Assembly (NCBI RefSeq): GCF_029968015.1
Contig: NZ_JASCIS010000017.1
Coordinates: 105,277-169,276, forward strand
Length of the DNA: 64,000 nucleotides
Source of the DNA: Streptomyces luteolus
Lineage (GTDB): Bacteria; Actinomycetota; Actinomycetes; Streptomycetales; Streptomycetaceae
Direction: 5' to 3'
The notes under the pieces are model-generated. The model was not told the DNA's origin. It worked only from the letters and a program-made list of their open reading frames with translations, and searched no databases. Made by a program: the position numbers and the translations under genes. Shown here piece by piece: positions 35,586-48,835 of this stretch (the stretch's first letter is position 1; every line of letters starts with the position of its first letter).

Positions 35586-35608
35586 TTGGGGGAGGTCGGT
35601 CCACGGCC

Positions 35609-36730
35609 ATGCACGTCACGCATCTGTCGCTGGCCGACTTCCGCTCGTACGCCCGGGTCGAGGTCCCGCTCGAACCGGGCGTCACCGCTTTCGTGGGGCC
35701 GAACGGCCAGGGCAAGACCAACCTCGTCGAGGCCGTCGGATACCTCGCGAACCTCGGCAGCCACCGCGTCTCGTCCGACGCCCCGCTGGTCCGCATGGGC
35801 GCTGAGCGGGCCATCGTCCGCGCCGCCGTCCGCCAGGGCGAGCGCCGGCAGCTGATCGAGCTCGAACTCAACCCGGGCAAGGCCAACCGCGCCCGCATCA
35901 ACAGGTCCTCGCAGGTCAGACCGCGTGACGTCCTCGGCATCCTGCGCACCGTCCTGTTCGCGCCCGAGGACCTCGCCCTGGTGAAGGGCGACCCCGGCGA
36001 GCGCCGCCGCTTCCTCGACGAGCTGGTCACCGCCCGCTCCCCGCGCATGGCCGGAGTCCGCTCCGACTACGACCGGGTACTCAAGCAGCGCAACACCCTG
36101 CTCAAGTCCGCCGCCATGGCCCGCAGGCACGGCGGCCGCTCGATGGACATGTCCACGCTCGACGTCTGGGACCAGCATCTGGCCCGCGCCGGCGCCGAAC
36201 TCCTCGCCCAGCGGCTCGACTTGATCGCCACGCTCCAGCCCCTGGCCGACAAGGCGTACGAGCAGCTGGCCCCCGGCGGCGGCCCGCTCGCCCTCGAGTA
36301 CCGCCCGTCCGCGGAAGGCACCGCCCACAGCCGCGAAGAGCTGTACGAGCAGCTGATCGAGGCACTCGCCGGAGTCCGCAAGCAGGAGATCGAGCGCGGC
36401 GTCACCCTCGTCGGCCCGCACCGCGACGACCTCCTCCTCAAGCTCGGCCAGCTCCCCGCGAAGGGGTACGCGAGCCACGGCGAGTCCTGGTCGTACGCCC
36501 TCGCGCTGCGCCTCGCCTCGTACGACCTGCTGCGCGCGGAGGGGAACGAGCCGGTGCTCGTGCTCGACGACGTCTTCGCCGAGCTGGACGCCCGCCGCCG
36601 CGAACGCCTCGCCGAGCTGGTCGCGCCGGGCGAGCAGGTCCTGGTCACGGCCGCTGTGGACGACGACGTCCCGGCCGTCCTGGCGGGCACGCGGTACGTG
36701 GTCGCGGCCGGTGAGGTGACCCGGGCATGA
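35609..36730 (+). CDS. recF: DNA replication/repair protein RecF
   Basis: 373 residues. Walker A GPNGQGKTNLVEAVGYLA near residues 31-48, the family segment FAPEDLALVKGDPGERRRFLD, and a C-terminal ABC-type signature and Walker B (YALALRLASYDLL, EPVLVLDDVFAELDARRR). It loads RecA at gaps. The ATG has GGGGGAGG upstream at 13 nt, slightly long. Its stop overlaps the next start (ATGA). Confidence 0.96.
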   Translation: MHVTHLSLADFRSYARVEVPLEPGVTAFVGPNGQGKTNLVEAVGYLANLGSHRVSSDAPLVRMGAERAIVRAAVRQGERRQLIELELNPGKANRARINRSSQVRPRDVLGILRTVLFAPEDLALVKGDPGERRRFLDELVTARSPRMAGVRSDYDRVLKQRNTLLKSAAMARRHGGRSMDMSTLDVWDQHLARAGAELLAQRLDLIATLQPLADKAYEQLAPGGGPLALEYRPSAEGTAHSREELYEQLIEALAGVRKQEIERGVTLVGPHRDDLLLKLGQLPAKGYASHGESWSYALALRLASYDLLRAEGNEPVLVLDDVFAELDARRRERLAELVAPGEQVLVTAAVDDDVPAVLAGTRYVVAAGEVTRA

Positions 36731-37305
36731 CGGATCAGCCCGGTCAGCCCGGTCAGCCTGACCAGTCCGGTCAGCCCGGTCAGCCTGGGGAGAACCCCAA
36801 GCCCGCCGAGCCCAGCGGTGTCGACCTGGCCCGGGTCGCGCTGCGCGCCGCGAAGGAGCAGGCCCGCGCGCGCGGCGCCGCCGCGGAGCAGAAGAAGCAG
36901 GCCAGGCGCGGCGGCCTCAGGTCGGGCGCCCGCGCGGACGGGCGCGACCCGCAGCCGCTCGGCGCCGCCATCAACCGCCTGATCACCGAGCGTGGCTGGG
37001 AGACCCCGGCCGCGGTCGGCGGCGTCATGGGCCGCTGGCCGCAGATCGTCGGCGACGACCTCGCGAAGCACTGCGTACCGCAGCGGTACGACGAAGAGGA
37101 GCGGATCCTCACCGTCCAGTGCGACTCCACGACCTGGGCGACGCAGCTGCGGCTGCTCGCGCCGCAGCTGGTGGCGCGGCTCAACCAGGACCTCGGCCAC
37201 GGCACCGTGAAGCTGATCAAGGTGCACGGCCCGCAGGGCCCCGCCCGCCGCTTCGGCCCGCTGCGCGCCCCCGGCAGCACGGGCCCCGGCGACACCTACG
37301 GCTGA
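36727..37305 (+). CDS. dciA: DciA-family (DUF721) helicase-loading protein
   Basis: 192 residues, overlapping recF by 4 bp. The N-terminal Pro/Gly/Gln repeat (QPGQPGQP and variants, encoded by 9-bp units) is followed by a basic Ala/Arg/Lys helix and the DUF721 domain (about 80-165), including RGWETPAAVGGVMGRWPQIVG and ILTVQCDSTTWATQLRLL. DciA is the ancestral bacterial loader or partner of the replicative helicase DnaB, in line with its place beside recF and gyrB. Confidence 0.88.
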   Translation: MTDQPGQPGQPDQSGQPGQPGENPKPAEPSGVDLARVALRAAKEQARARGAAAEQKKQARRGGLRSGARADGRDPQPLGAAINRLITERGWETPAAVGGVMGRWPQIVGDDLAKHCVPQRYDEEERILTVQCDSTTWATQLRLLAPQLVARLNQDLGHGTVKLIKVHGPQGPARRFGPLRAPGSTGPGDTYG

Positions 37306-37828
37306 CCGAGGCCGACCGCGGCCGAGCAAGCCGATCGATGCAGACCGCGGCCGAGCGATGCCGACAGAGGCCAGGCGGAGAGGCCGACGGAGAGGTCCGC
37401 GGAGAGGCCGGCGGAGAGGTCCGAGGAGACCCCGGCGGCGGCGCACCGACGGCCCCTTGCACCGCCCCCGGCACGCCCCACGCACGGCCAGCCAAATCGG
37501 GTGCTACCGCACCGTAGCGGAAGGTTGACAGCCCGAAGCGCTGAGTGCCGCTGTGAGCCTCTTGGAGCCCCTTTCCACATATGGGGAGTCGGCAGCGGCC
37601 GATTCAGGGCGGCACATGCGGACTCAGGTACCGCCAAACGCCCATCACTGTCGGCGCTACCGGTAGACTGAAGCCTAATCTCGCCCCATTCGTGGGGCGC
37701 GGTCAGGAAACACGCGAGAACGCTGCACCAGGCTGTCCACTCAGCCGACCACCAGTCGACACACAGAACGACGCAGCCGCTCCCGTCACACGGGAGCTCG
37801 GCTTGTGCTGTGCCAGAAAGGGCGCTTC
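37306..37828. other. dciA-gyrB gap with a 12-bp tandem repeat
   Basis: 523 bp. Five 12-bp units at 37376-37435 (CGGAGAGGCCGA, CGGAGAGGTCCG and variants). A TTGACA hexamer at 37525-37530 and a TAGACT hexamer at 37664-37669 are possible but unpaired parts of gyrB promoters. No gene seen. Confidence 0.6.
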
Positions 37829-39865
<2,037 letters not shown>

Positions 39866-39907
39866 GTCGGCCGCACCAGCCGCAGCTCGAAAGGACTTTG
39901 ACCAGCA

Positions 39908-42526
<2,619 letters not shown>

Positions 42527-42543
42527 CGCGAGGAGTGTAGGTC

Positions 42544-43185
42544 TTGAGTGGAGCCACGGGCGCCTCAGCAGGCACCAACGGATCGGACGGCGGCCGTGGC
42601 CCCGCCACTGACCCGCAAGGGGCTCAGGGGGGCACCGTGACGGACACCCGCGAACCACAGCCGGAGGCGTACGCGGGCGCCTCCGGCGCGGGCGCCCTCC
42701 CGAGCGAGCGCACGCCCGCCCAGGAGCAGCCCACGGCGTACCACCCGCCGCAGGCCTACCCCTCCGAGGGCGGCACGGCCCGCAAGCCCCGCACGGGCGC
42801 GCGCACGACGCCGCGTACGCGCAAGGCACGGCTGCGCGTCGCGAAGGCCGACCCCTGGTCGGTGATGAAGGTCAGCTTCCTGCTCTCCATCGCCCTGGGC
42901 ATCTGCACGATCGTCGCGGCCGCCGTGCTGTGGATGGTCATGGACGCCATGGGCGTCTTCTCTACGGTCGGCGGCACGATCGCCGAGGCCACCGGCTCCA
43001 ACGAGTCCAACGGCTTCGACCTCCAGTCCTTCCTGTCGCTGCCGCGCGTGCTCCTCTTCACCTCGATCATCGCCGTGCTCGACGTGGTCCTGGCCACGGC
43101 CCTCGCGACGCTCGGCGCGTTCATCTACAACCTGTCCGCCGGTTTCGTGGGCGGCGTGGAGCTGACGCTCGCCGAGGACGAGTGA
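42544..43185 (+). CDS. DUF3566 membrane protein after gyrA
   Basis: 213 residues from a TTG at 42544, with GCGAGGAG upstream; an internal GTG at 42637 is the alternative start. A hydrophilic Gly/Pro/Ala-rich head (about 1-95) precedes the DUF3566 domain, which starts around RLRVAKADPWSVMKVSFLLSIALG and includes two membrane segments (about 108-135 and 165-190). The family follows gyrA in many actinomycetes. In mycobacteria the homologue (CwsA-like neighbourhood) is linked to cell shape, but no function is shown by sequence here. Confidence 0.85.
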   Translation: MSGATGASAGTNGSDGGRGPATDPQGAQGGTVTDTREPQPEAYAGASGAGALPSERTPAQEQPTAYHPPQAYPSEGGTARKPRTGARTTPRTRKARLRVAKADPWSVMKVSFLLSIALGICTIVAAAVLWMVMDAMGVFSTVGGTIAEATGSNESNGFDLQSFLSLPRVLLFTSIIAVLDVVLATALATLGAFIYNLSAGFVGGVELTLAEDE

Positions 43186-43284
43186 GCGTCCCCGAAGGCT
43201 CCTGGGTTACCGATTTTGGGACTGGCCGCGTCGTGCGCTAATCTTCAGAGGTCAGCGCGCGGGACATACACCGCAGAGCGCGGC

Positions 43285-43358
43285 GGGGCTATAGCTCAGT
43301 TGGTTAGAGCGCATCCCTGATAAGGATGAGGCCACAGGTTCAAATCCTGTTAGCCCCA
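43285..43358 (+). tRNA. tRNA-Ile (anticodon GAT)
   Basis: 74 nt. Acceptor GGGGCTA pairs with TAGCCCC; anticodon stem CATCC/GGATG encloses CTGATAA with GAT at 43319-43321; T-arm AGGTTCAAATCCT. CCA is not encoded. Its 3' half is the integration site for the element that follows. Confidence 0.97.
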
Positions 43359-43427
43359 CTTTCGAAGTGTGAGAAGAGAAGCCGTTTCCCCTGGTGGGAG
43401 ACGGCTTCTCTGCGTTTGGGGTTCGTG
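43316..43427 (+). repeat. attL: tRNA-Ile 3' half plus terminator
   Basis: This 112-bp stretch recurs at 48583-48694 with two mismatches (84 bp exact, then changes at 43400 and 43418). It begins in the anticodon stem, so crossing over there keeps the tRNA intact. Confidence 0.9.
43375..43411 (+). terminator. Terminator after tRNA-Ile
   Basis: AGAGAAGCCGT and ACGGCTTCTCT, an 11-bp perfect stem. It lies within the duplicated att segment and reappears at 48642-48678. Confidence 0.8.
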
Positions 43428-43435
43428 GGGCGTCT

Positions 43436-43738
43436 CCCAGGCCGCTGGCCGCGCTCACTCCAGGCTGATCGCCCAGTGGTGCGAGCGCAATCCGCAGGCC
43501 CGGATGATCGTGATCGACGTGTTCGCCAAGATGCGCGGCACGTCGGCGCCGGGCTCCTCCGCATACGACGCGGATTACGCGGCCGTCGGCCATGCGAAGC
43601 GCATCGCGGACTGCTACGGGATCGCGATCGTCCTCGTCCACCACGTCCGCAAGGCCGGTTCGGACGACTTCCTCGCGGAGGTCTCCGGTACCAACGGCCT
43701 CGCGGGCGCCGCGGACGCCACGCTCGTCCTCAAGCGAC
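43436..43738 (+). pseudogene. Remnant of element replication AAA ATPase
   Basis: About 100 codons with no proper N-terminus. They include RMIVIDVFAKMRG (Walker B-like, aspartate after a hydrophobic strand) and AIVLVHHVRKAGSDDFLAEVSG, the sensor region of RecA/AAA-type ATPases (AAA_25) found in replication proteins of actinomycete integrative elements. The frame then runs into the excisionase sequence in the wrong phase, so a deletion has joined the two genes. Confidence 0.65.
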
Positions 43739-44044
43739 CTCTACCGCCCGGCCGAGGTCGCCGATGCGCTCGGAGTCTCCGAGTGGTGGGTGAAGGAACA
43801 GGCGAGGAAGAAGCGCATCCCCTTCACTCGCCCCGGTGGGGCGTACCGCTTCACGGCGGAGCACTTCGCGGAGATCGTCCGGCTCTTCGAGGAGCGCCCT
43901 GAGAACGGGGTTGGCGGTCCGGACGTCGGGCGTCGCAAGTCGCGCCGGAAGGAACCCCGCCCGACGGAAGCGGCTTCAGGGACTCCCCTCGTGGCCCGAC
44001 TTCCCCGACGCATGCGCCAGGCGCAGTGCGTCACCGCCGCGTGA
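43735..44044 (+). pseudogene. Remnant of excisionase-type HTH gene (xis-like)
   Basis: Reads DLYRPAEVADALGVSEWWVKEQ and then RIPFTRPGGAYRFTAEHFAEI, the winged-helix excisionase fold (HTH_17) used by integrative elements. No start codon precedes the domain because the upstream part was replaced by the AAA fragment. It ends at a TGA that overlaps the integrase remnant. Confidence 0.7.
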
Positions 44045-45369
44045 GGTCGACCTCGCGTCGACCACCATGGACAACTACCGGCGGGACATCCAAGGGCACC
44101 TGCTCCCCGAGTTCGGAGACAGCCCTCTCAAGTCGATCACTGCGCGGCAGGTCAGCGCGTGGGAGAAGAGGGCCAGGGACGCGGGGTACGCGCACGAGAG
44201 CATCACGACGTACCGCTCGCGGCTGCACCTTGTTCTGGCAGATGCGATGGACGAGGGCTTGATCGACGCCAATCCGGCCACCCGCCGACGTAATAGAGGA
44301 CGCCGCGCCGGCCGGATCGGCAACCGCGGCCCTGAAAAGGTGACCACGTCCCCGCTGGGAATCCTGCTCATCGCCGAGCGCATGGCGGTGCTCTCCGGCC
44401 GCGATGACGAGTTCGTCGCCAACGTCACCATCGGGTACACGGGGATGCGGTACGGCGAACTCGTCGGCCTGGAGCCCCAGTACGTACGAGACGACGAGAT
44501 CCGCGTCGAACAGCAGCTCGTCGAGCTCGACTCCGGCGAACTCGAACTGGTCCCGCCGAAGGACGACAGCTACCGGACGCTGGACGCGAACGCCTGGCTC
44601 GTCGACCTTCTCCGTGCCTTCATCGCGCAGAAACAGCCGAAGCCTTGTCCCTGCCACGGCAGGGCATTCCTCTTCGACAGCTTCGGCACGGTCCGGCGCT
44701 GGGGGCGAGGCGGAGGGCCGACGCTCAAGGACGTGGCGAAGGCGGCAGGCGTGAGCACGGGCACGGTCTCGAACGTGCTCAATCACCCGGAGGTCGTCCG
44801 AGAAGAGACCCGCCTCCGTGTGACCGAGGTGATCGCCGAGCTCGACTACATGAGGGGACGAACGTCGAAGAGACAGCGGCCCACTGGCGCCGCTCGTCCT
44901 TCGGATCCGCCTCTTCTATCCGGCCGCGCACGGCAGGTACCTCCCCGAGGAAGGAAAGGGGGACAAGCTCGGGCCGCTCGTACCGATCCAGGCCGCCCCG
45001 TGCATGCCGGGCACTTTGGTTCAGGGCCGCAAGGCCGAGGCCCGGGCAACGGCCTGTTGGGCGCCGATCGCCCCGGGCCTCACGCCGCACGGCGAGCGTC
45101 ACTCCCACAAGATGCACATGGAGGAGCTGGGCACACCCAAGGTCCTCATGGACGAGCGGATGGGTCACATCGACGGCTCGGTCTCGGCGCGCTACTCGCA
45201 CGTCTCGGACGCGATGCGGAGCCGCCTTCTTGGGGGGGGGCTGGACACCAACTGGAACGTGGCGTTGGACGCTCGCTTGGCCATGAGCCCACGGTCAGCC
45301 GTTGGCCTACTGGACATGCTGCTGCTAGCTCGCGCGGATGAGCTTGCCGAGCAGCTCGAACCTCGGTAG
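44041..45369 (+). pseudogene. Frameshifted tyrosine integrase with LacI-type HTH insertion
   Basis: Homology begins at VDLASTTMDNYRRDIQGH (core-binding domain), so about the first 100 residues of a normal integrase are missing. The catalytic domain has the first arginine (TGMRYGELVGL), HGERH (H-x-x-R-H) and the tyrosine (SARYSHV). Two frame changes, near 44858 and 44905, split it over three frames, so no full protein can be made. Between the catalytic halves lies TLKDVAKAAGVSTGTVSNVL, a LacI-family helix-turn-helix with its hinge. Sequencing error could explain the shifts but not the missing N-terminus. Confidence 0.8.
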
Positions 45370-45387
45370 AGCAGTCGACACATGTAG

Positions 45388-45414
45388 AGGGGTGCTTCCA
45401 CTGGGAGCACCCCT
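45388..45414 (+). terminator. Terminator after integrase remnant
   Basis: AGGGGTGCT and AGCACCCCT, 9-bp perfect stem, followed by CTTCT. The 45370-45678 gap holds nothing else recognisable apart from the promoter of the next gene. Confidence 0.8.
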
Positions 45415-45678
45415 CTTCTGTTGCAAGCGGCGGCGGCAGCCTCAGGGGGCTACCTGTCGGAGTCTTCGGGCGGGACCTTCACAACTCCCGCACGCTCATG
45501 GTGCAACCGTGTTCATGGTCACTCCCGATGCGTTCTGATGGTCACAATCGCCCTATTTTCAGGGCCTGTTGGCTGGTCTCAAGCCCGCGTAGACAGTCTG
45601 ACGGCGCGACAGATCACCAACGAAGCCGCACCCCGGGAGGATGAATCGCGGGGCGCGGCGTGAGAGGACCGAGTGTTC

Positions 45679-47742
45679 GTGTCCCGTTTCAGAAAGAGAA
45701 GACCCACGGCCGTCCGTCGCATCGTTGTAGGTGCCGCCACGACCGCCCTTCTGCTGGGCTCGGGGGTGGCGAGCGCAGCCGACGATGGCTTCATATCCAA
45801 CCCCGACCCGAATGCGCCGCCGTCGTCACGGCCGGCCGCCGGGCCCGAATCGCACACTAAGGCAGGTGGCGGCCGACCGGTGTCGGGTAATAACCCGTCG
45901 GCTGGACCCGCGTTCACGCAGGTCGGCGACGTGTGGCAGGTCAACAACATGACGCCCACACTCAAGAACAAGGTCACCGACCCCGACGGCGACAAGTCGA
46001 CCGTCACCTTCGAGGTGTGGACGACCGATGCGGCCGGTAAGCCGAAGACCAAGGTCAACCTGAACAACGACAACCCCTACGGCGTGATCGTCTCGGAGCC
46101 CGTCGCCTCGGGCAAGAACGCGGAGATCACGGTTCCGTGGGGCAAGCTGAGCCCGGGCCAGACGTACACGTTCCACACCTCCGCGCATGACGGAAGCCTC
46201 TACGAGACGGAATGGTCCCCGTGGGCCAAGTTCAAGCTCCGTGAGCGGGCCGTGGACATCATCCTTCCCGCCCCTGACAAGGCCGCGCCGAACCCCGCGC
46301 ACGACGACTCCTGGCAGCCCATGCCCGGTTGGGGCACGGTCGACTGGAGCAACCCTGCCAGGAAGACCACCAAGCCCGAGCGGGAGGAACACTGCGAGAC
46401 CTCCACGGACGGCAAGAGCGAGAAGTGCCTCAACACACGGCCCGCGACCAAGGATGACCTGGAGGTGGCGGAGGAAGCCCGCTCCAAGATGAAGTCCACC
46501 CGCGCCCTGACTCCGCCCCTGCACGCGGAGTGTGAGGACGTCTCGGTCGGCAAGTACCTGTCGCTTCTCAAGCGTGACCGCGCCTGCATGTACCAAGTCC
46601 TCGATGTCAGCCTCAAGGACAAGGCGACTAACCAGGAAGAGCACTTCCAGCGGTTCCTCACGTCCTACCAGATGCAGACGGACATGGCGGGTAAGTCGAT
46701 CCAGCTGTGGTCCCGGCTCACGCCGATGCCGATGCCTGAGGGCAAGAAGCCATTCCCGGCGCAGCCCGGAGCGATCAAGCTGACGATCTCTCCGCAGTGC
46801 GAGGGCTGCGAGGACAAGCCCTCGTACGACTGGTCGGGACAGCTGATGTGGGGCGGCTCCTTCGACATCGACCCGCACGAGGAGACCGGCACCGAAACGC
46901 TGACGTGGTCGGGGGCGGTCACGGACGCGGCGAGCACCAAGGACATCAAGCGCACGCTGATGATGTCGTTCGCGCCCTACGGTCAGTTCTCCACCAGTGT
47001 CCCGGGCAACTGGGACGTGAGCGAGAGCCACGGCCAGATCGGGAACCCGGCCTACGTCCGGTGCGACACGGTGTACACCAAGCCTGGGTGTGTGATGCCG
47101 CAGTACATGCCCGGCTACGTCTTCAACACCAAGAAGACCCCTGCGGCTGCTGCTCATGCATGGTTGATGCAGGAGAAGATCCGCGGTCAGGCTCCGCTGA
47201 ACTATCTCCCGGACCGCCGAGGTACGACCGGCGTGCACGGTGAGCGCAACGCCTTTGACCGTGACCCGGACGCGAACCGCAAGGTGATCTGCCCGGACGG
47301 CTGGGCCAAGGACCACGGACACCCGGGGACCACCGCGGTGACGGACATCTCCTCGGGCGACCTGCCCTCTTGTGATGAGTTCACCTTCGCGGCCAGCTAC
47401 CAGTCCGGCGGCATGCCCAAGGCCATGAAACCCGCGCACATTGAGGGCGGCCAGACCGCCCCGGTTGGCTCGGGCGATGAGTGCCTGCAGACGTTCTCAC
47501 GGAAGCTGACGTCCAGCGGCAACTGGCACCTGTTCGACGACGACCGCCAGGCCGCCCCGACGTTCAACGAGAAGTGCGGCCGCTCGACCATGTCGGGTTG
47601 GATCAACTCCACGTCGATGAGCCGCTTCCCGGCCTTCGCGAAGAAGTTCCACCTCCTGGACCAGGACGCGTACTTCGTCAGGACTCCCGGCTTCGAGAAG
47701 TGTGATGCTTCCGGTGCCGTGGTGAAGTGCGACATCCGCTAG
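45679..47742 (+). CDS. Large secreted protein with NucA/NucB-like nuclease end
   Basis: 687 residues from the GTG at 45679, 10 nt after GAGAGGA; an in-frame GTG at 45673 is closer than usual. A signal peptide (RRIVVGAATTALLLGSGVASAA) precedes a beta-sandwich region of fibronectin/DNRLRE type (about 60-190). A middle domain with paired cysteines follows (EHCET, EKCLN, CEGCED). The end (about 520-687) resembles NucA/NucB DNases: CPDGW, then SCDEFTFAASY (acidic DE motif), GGQ, and HLLDQDAYFVRTPGF. Three to four disulfides are likely. An extracellular DNase or toxin is inferred, not shown. It is intact, while the element's mobility genes are broken. Confidence 0.7.
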   Translation: MSRFRKRRPTAVRRIVVGAATTALLLGSGVASAADDGFISNPDPNAPPSSRPAAGPESHTKAGGGRPVSGNNPSAGPAFTQVGDVWQVNNMTPTLKNKVTDPDGDKSTVTFEVWTTDAAGKPKTKVNLNNDNPYGVIVSEPVASGKNAEITVPWGKLSPGQTYTFHTSAHDGSLYETEWSPWAKFKLRERAVDIILPAPDKAAPNPAHDDSWQPMPGWGTVDWSNPARKTTKPEREEHCETSTDGKSEKCLNTRPATKDDLEVAEEARSKMKSTRALTPPLHAECEDVSVGKYLSLLKRDRACMYQVLDVSLKDKATNQEEHFQRFLTSYQMQTDMAGKSIQLWSRLTPMPMPEGKKPFPAQPGAIKLTISPQCEGCEDKPSYDWSGQLMWGGSFDIDPHEETGTETLTWSGAVTDAASTKDIKRTLMMSFAPYGQFSTSVPGNWDVSESHGQIGNPAYVRCDTVYTKPGCVMPQYMPGYVFNTKKTPAAAAHAWLMQEKIRGQAPLNYLPDRRGTTGVHGERNAFDRDPDANRKVICPDGWAKDHGHPGTTAVTDISSGDLPSCDEFTFAASYQSGGMPKAMKPAHIEGGQTAPVGSGDECLQTFSRKLTSSGNWHLFDDDRQAAPTFNEKCGRSTMSGWINSTSMSRFPAFAKKFHLLDQDAYFVRTPGFEKCDASGAVVKCDIR

Positions 47743-47758
47743 CAGTCCGGTAGGCATG

Positions 47759-47788
47759 ACGGGGGGCGGCCCGAGGGCCACCCCCCGT
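47759..47788 (+). terminator. Hairpin between secreted nuclease-like gene and DUF6461 gene
   Basis: ACGGGGGG(C)GGCCC and GGGCC(A)CCCCCCGT, about 12 bp of stem around GAGG. Possibly a partial terminator, since the next gene begins 32 bp later with its own ribosome-binding site. Confidence 0.7.
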
Positions 47789-47819
47789 TCCCGTTTCCGT
47801 CTCCGTTGGAGGGATCAAG

Positions 47820-48428
47820 ATGAGTGATGGCATTGCGTGGATCGCCCGTGCTGACCTGTCGGAGTTCGGGTACTGCGTGACCCTGGCCCGAGGCATAGGC
47901 CCTGAGGAGCTGGTGGCCCGGCTCGCGCACGGTTATGAGGTTGAAGCACTGGAGGAGCTCACGGCTGATGACCTGGAAGACCGCCTGGAGACCGATGGCA
48001 GTGAGAGTTTCGCTGTGCGGTACGGGCAGACGGATGGGGGTCTTTCGTTCGCTGTGGCGCATGGAGCCTGGCCCGGGGAGATGGGCCCCGGATACACCGA
48101 CGGGCTCTCAAACGGTGGCGTGGAGGTATTCCAGTTCTACTACGAGACGGAGAACCCGAAGCTGCCCCCGCCCGAATTCACGTACATGCGCGACGGTGAG
48201 TACCTGTGCAGCTTCTCCATGGACACGATCGAGGTGCAGGGGGACAGCCCCGAGCTGGTGCGCGCGTTGAGCGCCGACCTTGAGGCGGCCGGCGTCCCGA
48301 GGGAAGAAAACCGAGGCACGGCGCACGAGAAGTCCCTCATGATCGCCGGGGAGCGGTTCGGGCTTACGCTGCCCAAGGAAACCGTCCTGCAGGGGGAACT
48401 GCCCACAGCGATCATCGGGAACGCTTAA
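47820..48428 (+). CDS. DUF6461 protein, acidic, possible partner of the secreted nuclease
   Basis: 202 residues, ATG preceded by GGAGGGATCAAG. It matches DUF6461 in pattern: a GIAWIARADLSEFGYCVTLARG head with GPEEL, a central SFAVAHGAWPGEM region, and EFTYMRDGEYLCSFSMD. It has no signal peptide or membrane segment and is rich in Asp/Glu, so it is cytosolic. It lies 77 bp after the secreted nuclease-like gene on the same strand inside the element. An immunity or accessory role is a guess from position and acidity only. Confidence 0.7.
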   Translation: MSDGIAWIARADLSEFGYCVTLARGIGPEELVARLAHGYEVEALEELTADDLEDRLETDGSESFAVRYGQTDGGLSFAVAHGAWPGEMGPGYTDGLSNGGVEVFQFYYETENPKLPPPEFTYMRDGEYLCSFSMDTIEVQGDSPELVRALSADLEAAGVPREENRGTAHEKSLMIAGERFGLTLPKETVLQGELPTAIIGNA

Positions 48429-48488
48429 CGCTCGCGGCGGGGTGGTCCGCCGGGCTCGGGACGACGGGCGAGAGTCTGCCGGATGCTG

Positions 48489-48535
48489 TACTCTCCCAAA
48501 ATTCTCCCAAACGGTCATCTTGGGATGGGAGAGTA
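48489..48535. repeat. Inverted and direct repeats beside the middle att copy
   Basis: TACTCTCCCA (48489-48498) and TGGGAGAGTA (48526-48535) are perfect inverted arms. CTCTCCCAAA and TTCTCCCAAA are near-direct repeats, about 10 bp apart. Such motifs near att sites can be integrase arm-binding sites. Confidence 0.6.
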
Positions 48536-48582
48536 TGCCCCTGACCTGCGCATATGAGGGTTCAGGATGGCGCCCGACCGTT

Positions 48583-48694
48583 CCTGATAAGGATGAGGCC
48601 ACAGGTTCAAATCCTGTTAGCCCCACTTTCGAAGTGTGAGAAGAGAAGCCGTTTCCCCTGGTGGGACACGGCTTCTCTGCGTTTCGGGTTCGTG
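48583..48694 (+). repeat. Middle att copy (tRNA-Ile 3' half plus terminator)
   Basis: Matches 43316-43427 with two mismatches, including 43 nt of the tRNA and its terminator. The 5' half of the tRNA is absent, so it is not a functional tRNA gene. Confidence 0.9.
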
Positions 48695-48751
48695 AGCGGT
48701 GTTGGTTTGCGTTGGTGTGCGGTGGTCGACGTGGGCCGGGTGGTGCTTGCT

Positions 48752-48811
48752 CCACAAGATGCACATGGAGGAACTGGGCACACCCAAGGTCCTCATGGAC
48801 GAGCGGATGGG
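48752..48811 (+). pseudogene. Second integrase scrap
   Basis: 60 bp identical but for one base to 45105-45164. It encodes HKMHMEELGTPKVLMDERMG, which follows the HxxRH box of the integrase. The sequence before and after does not continue the family. It shows that a second, related element or a duplicated end once stood here. Confidence 0.85.
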
Positions 48812-48835
48812 CTTGGCGAGCAGATCGAACAACCT

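Noticed and set aside
43836..45341. Single 501-codon integrase gene
   Set aside because: Only the middle of this frame is integrase. The first 70 codons are the out-of-phase excisionase region and the last 150 are out of phase with the HxxRH and tyrosine segments.
48583..48694. Second tRNA-Ile gene
   Set aside because: Only the part from the anticodon stem onward is present; no D-arm or 5' acceptor strand.
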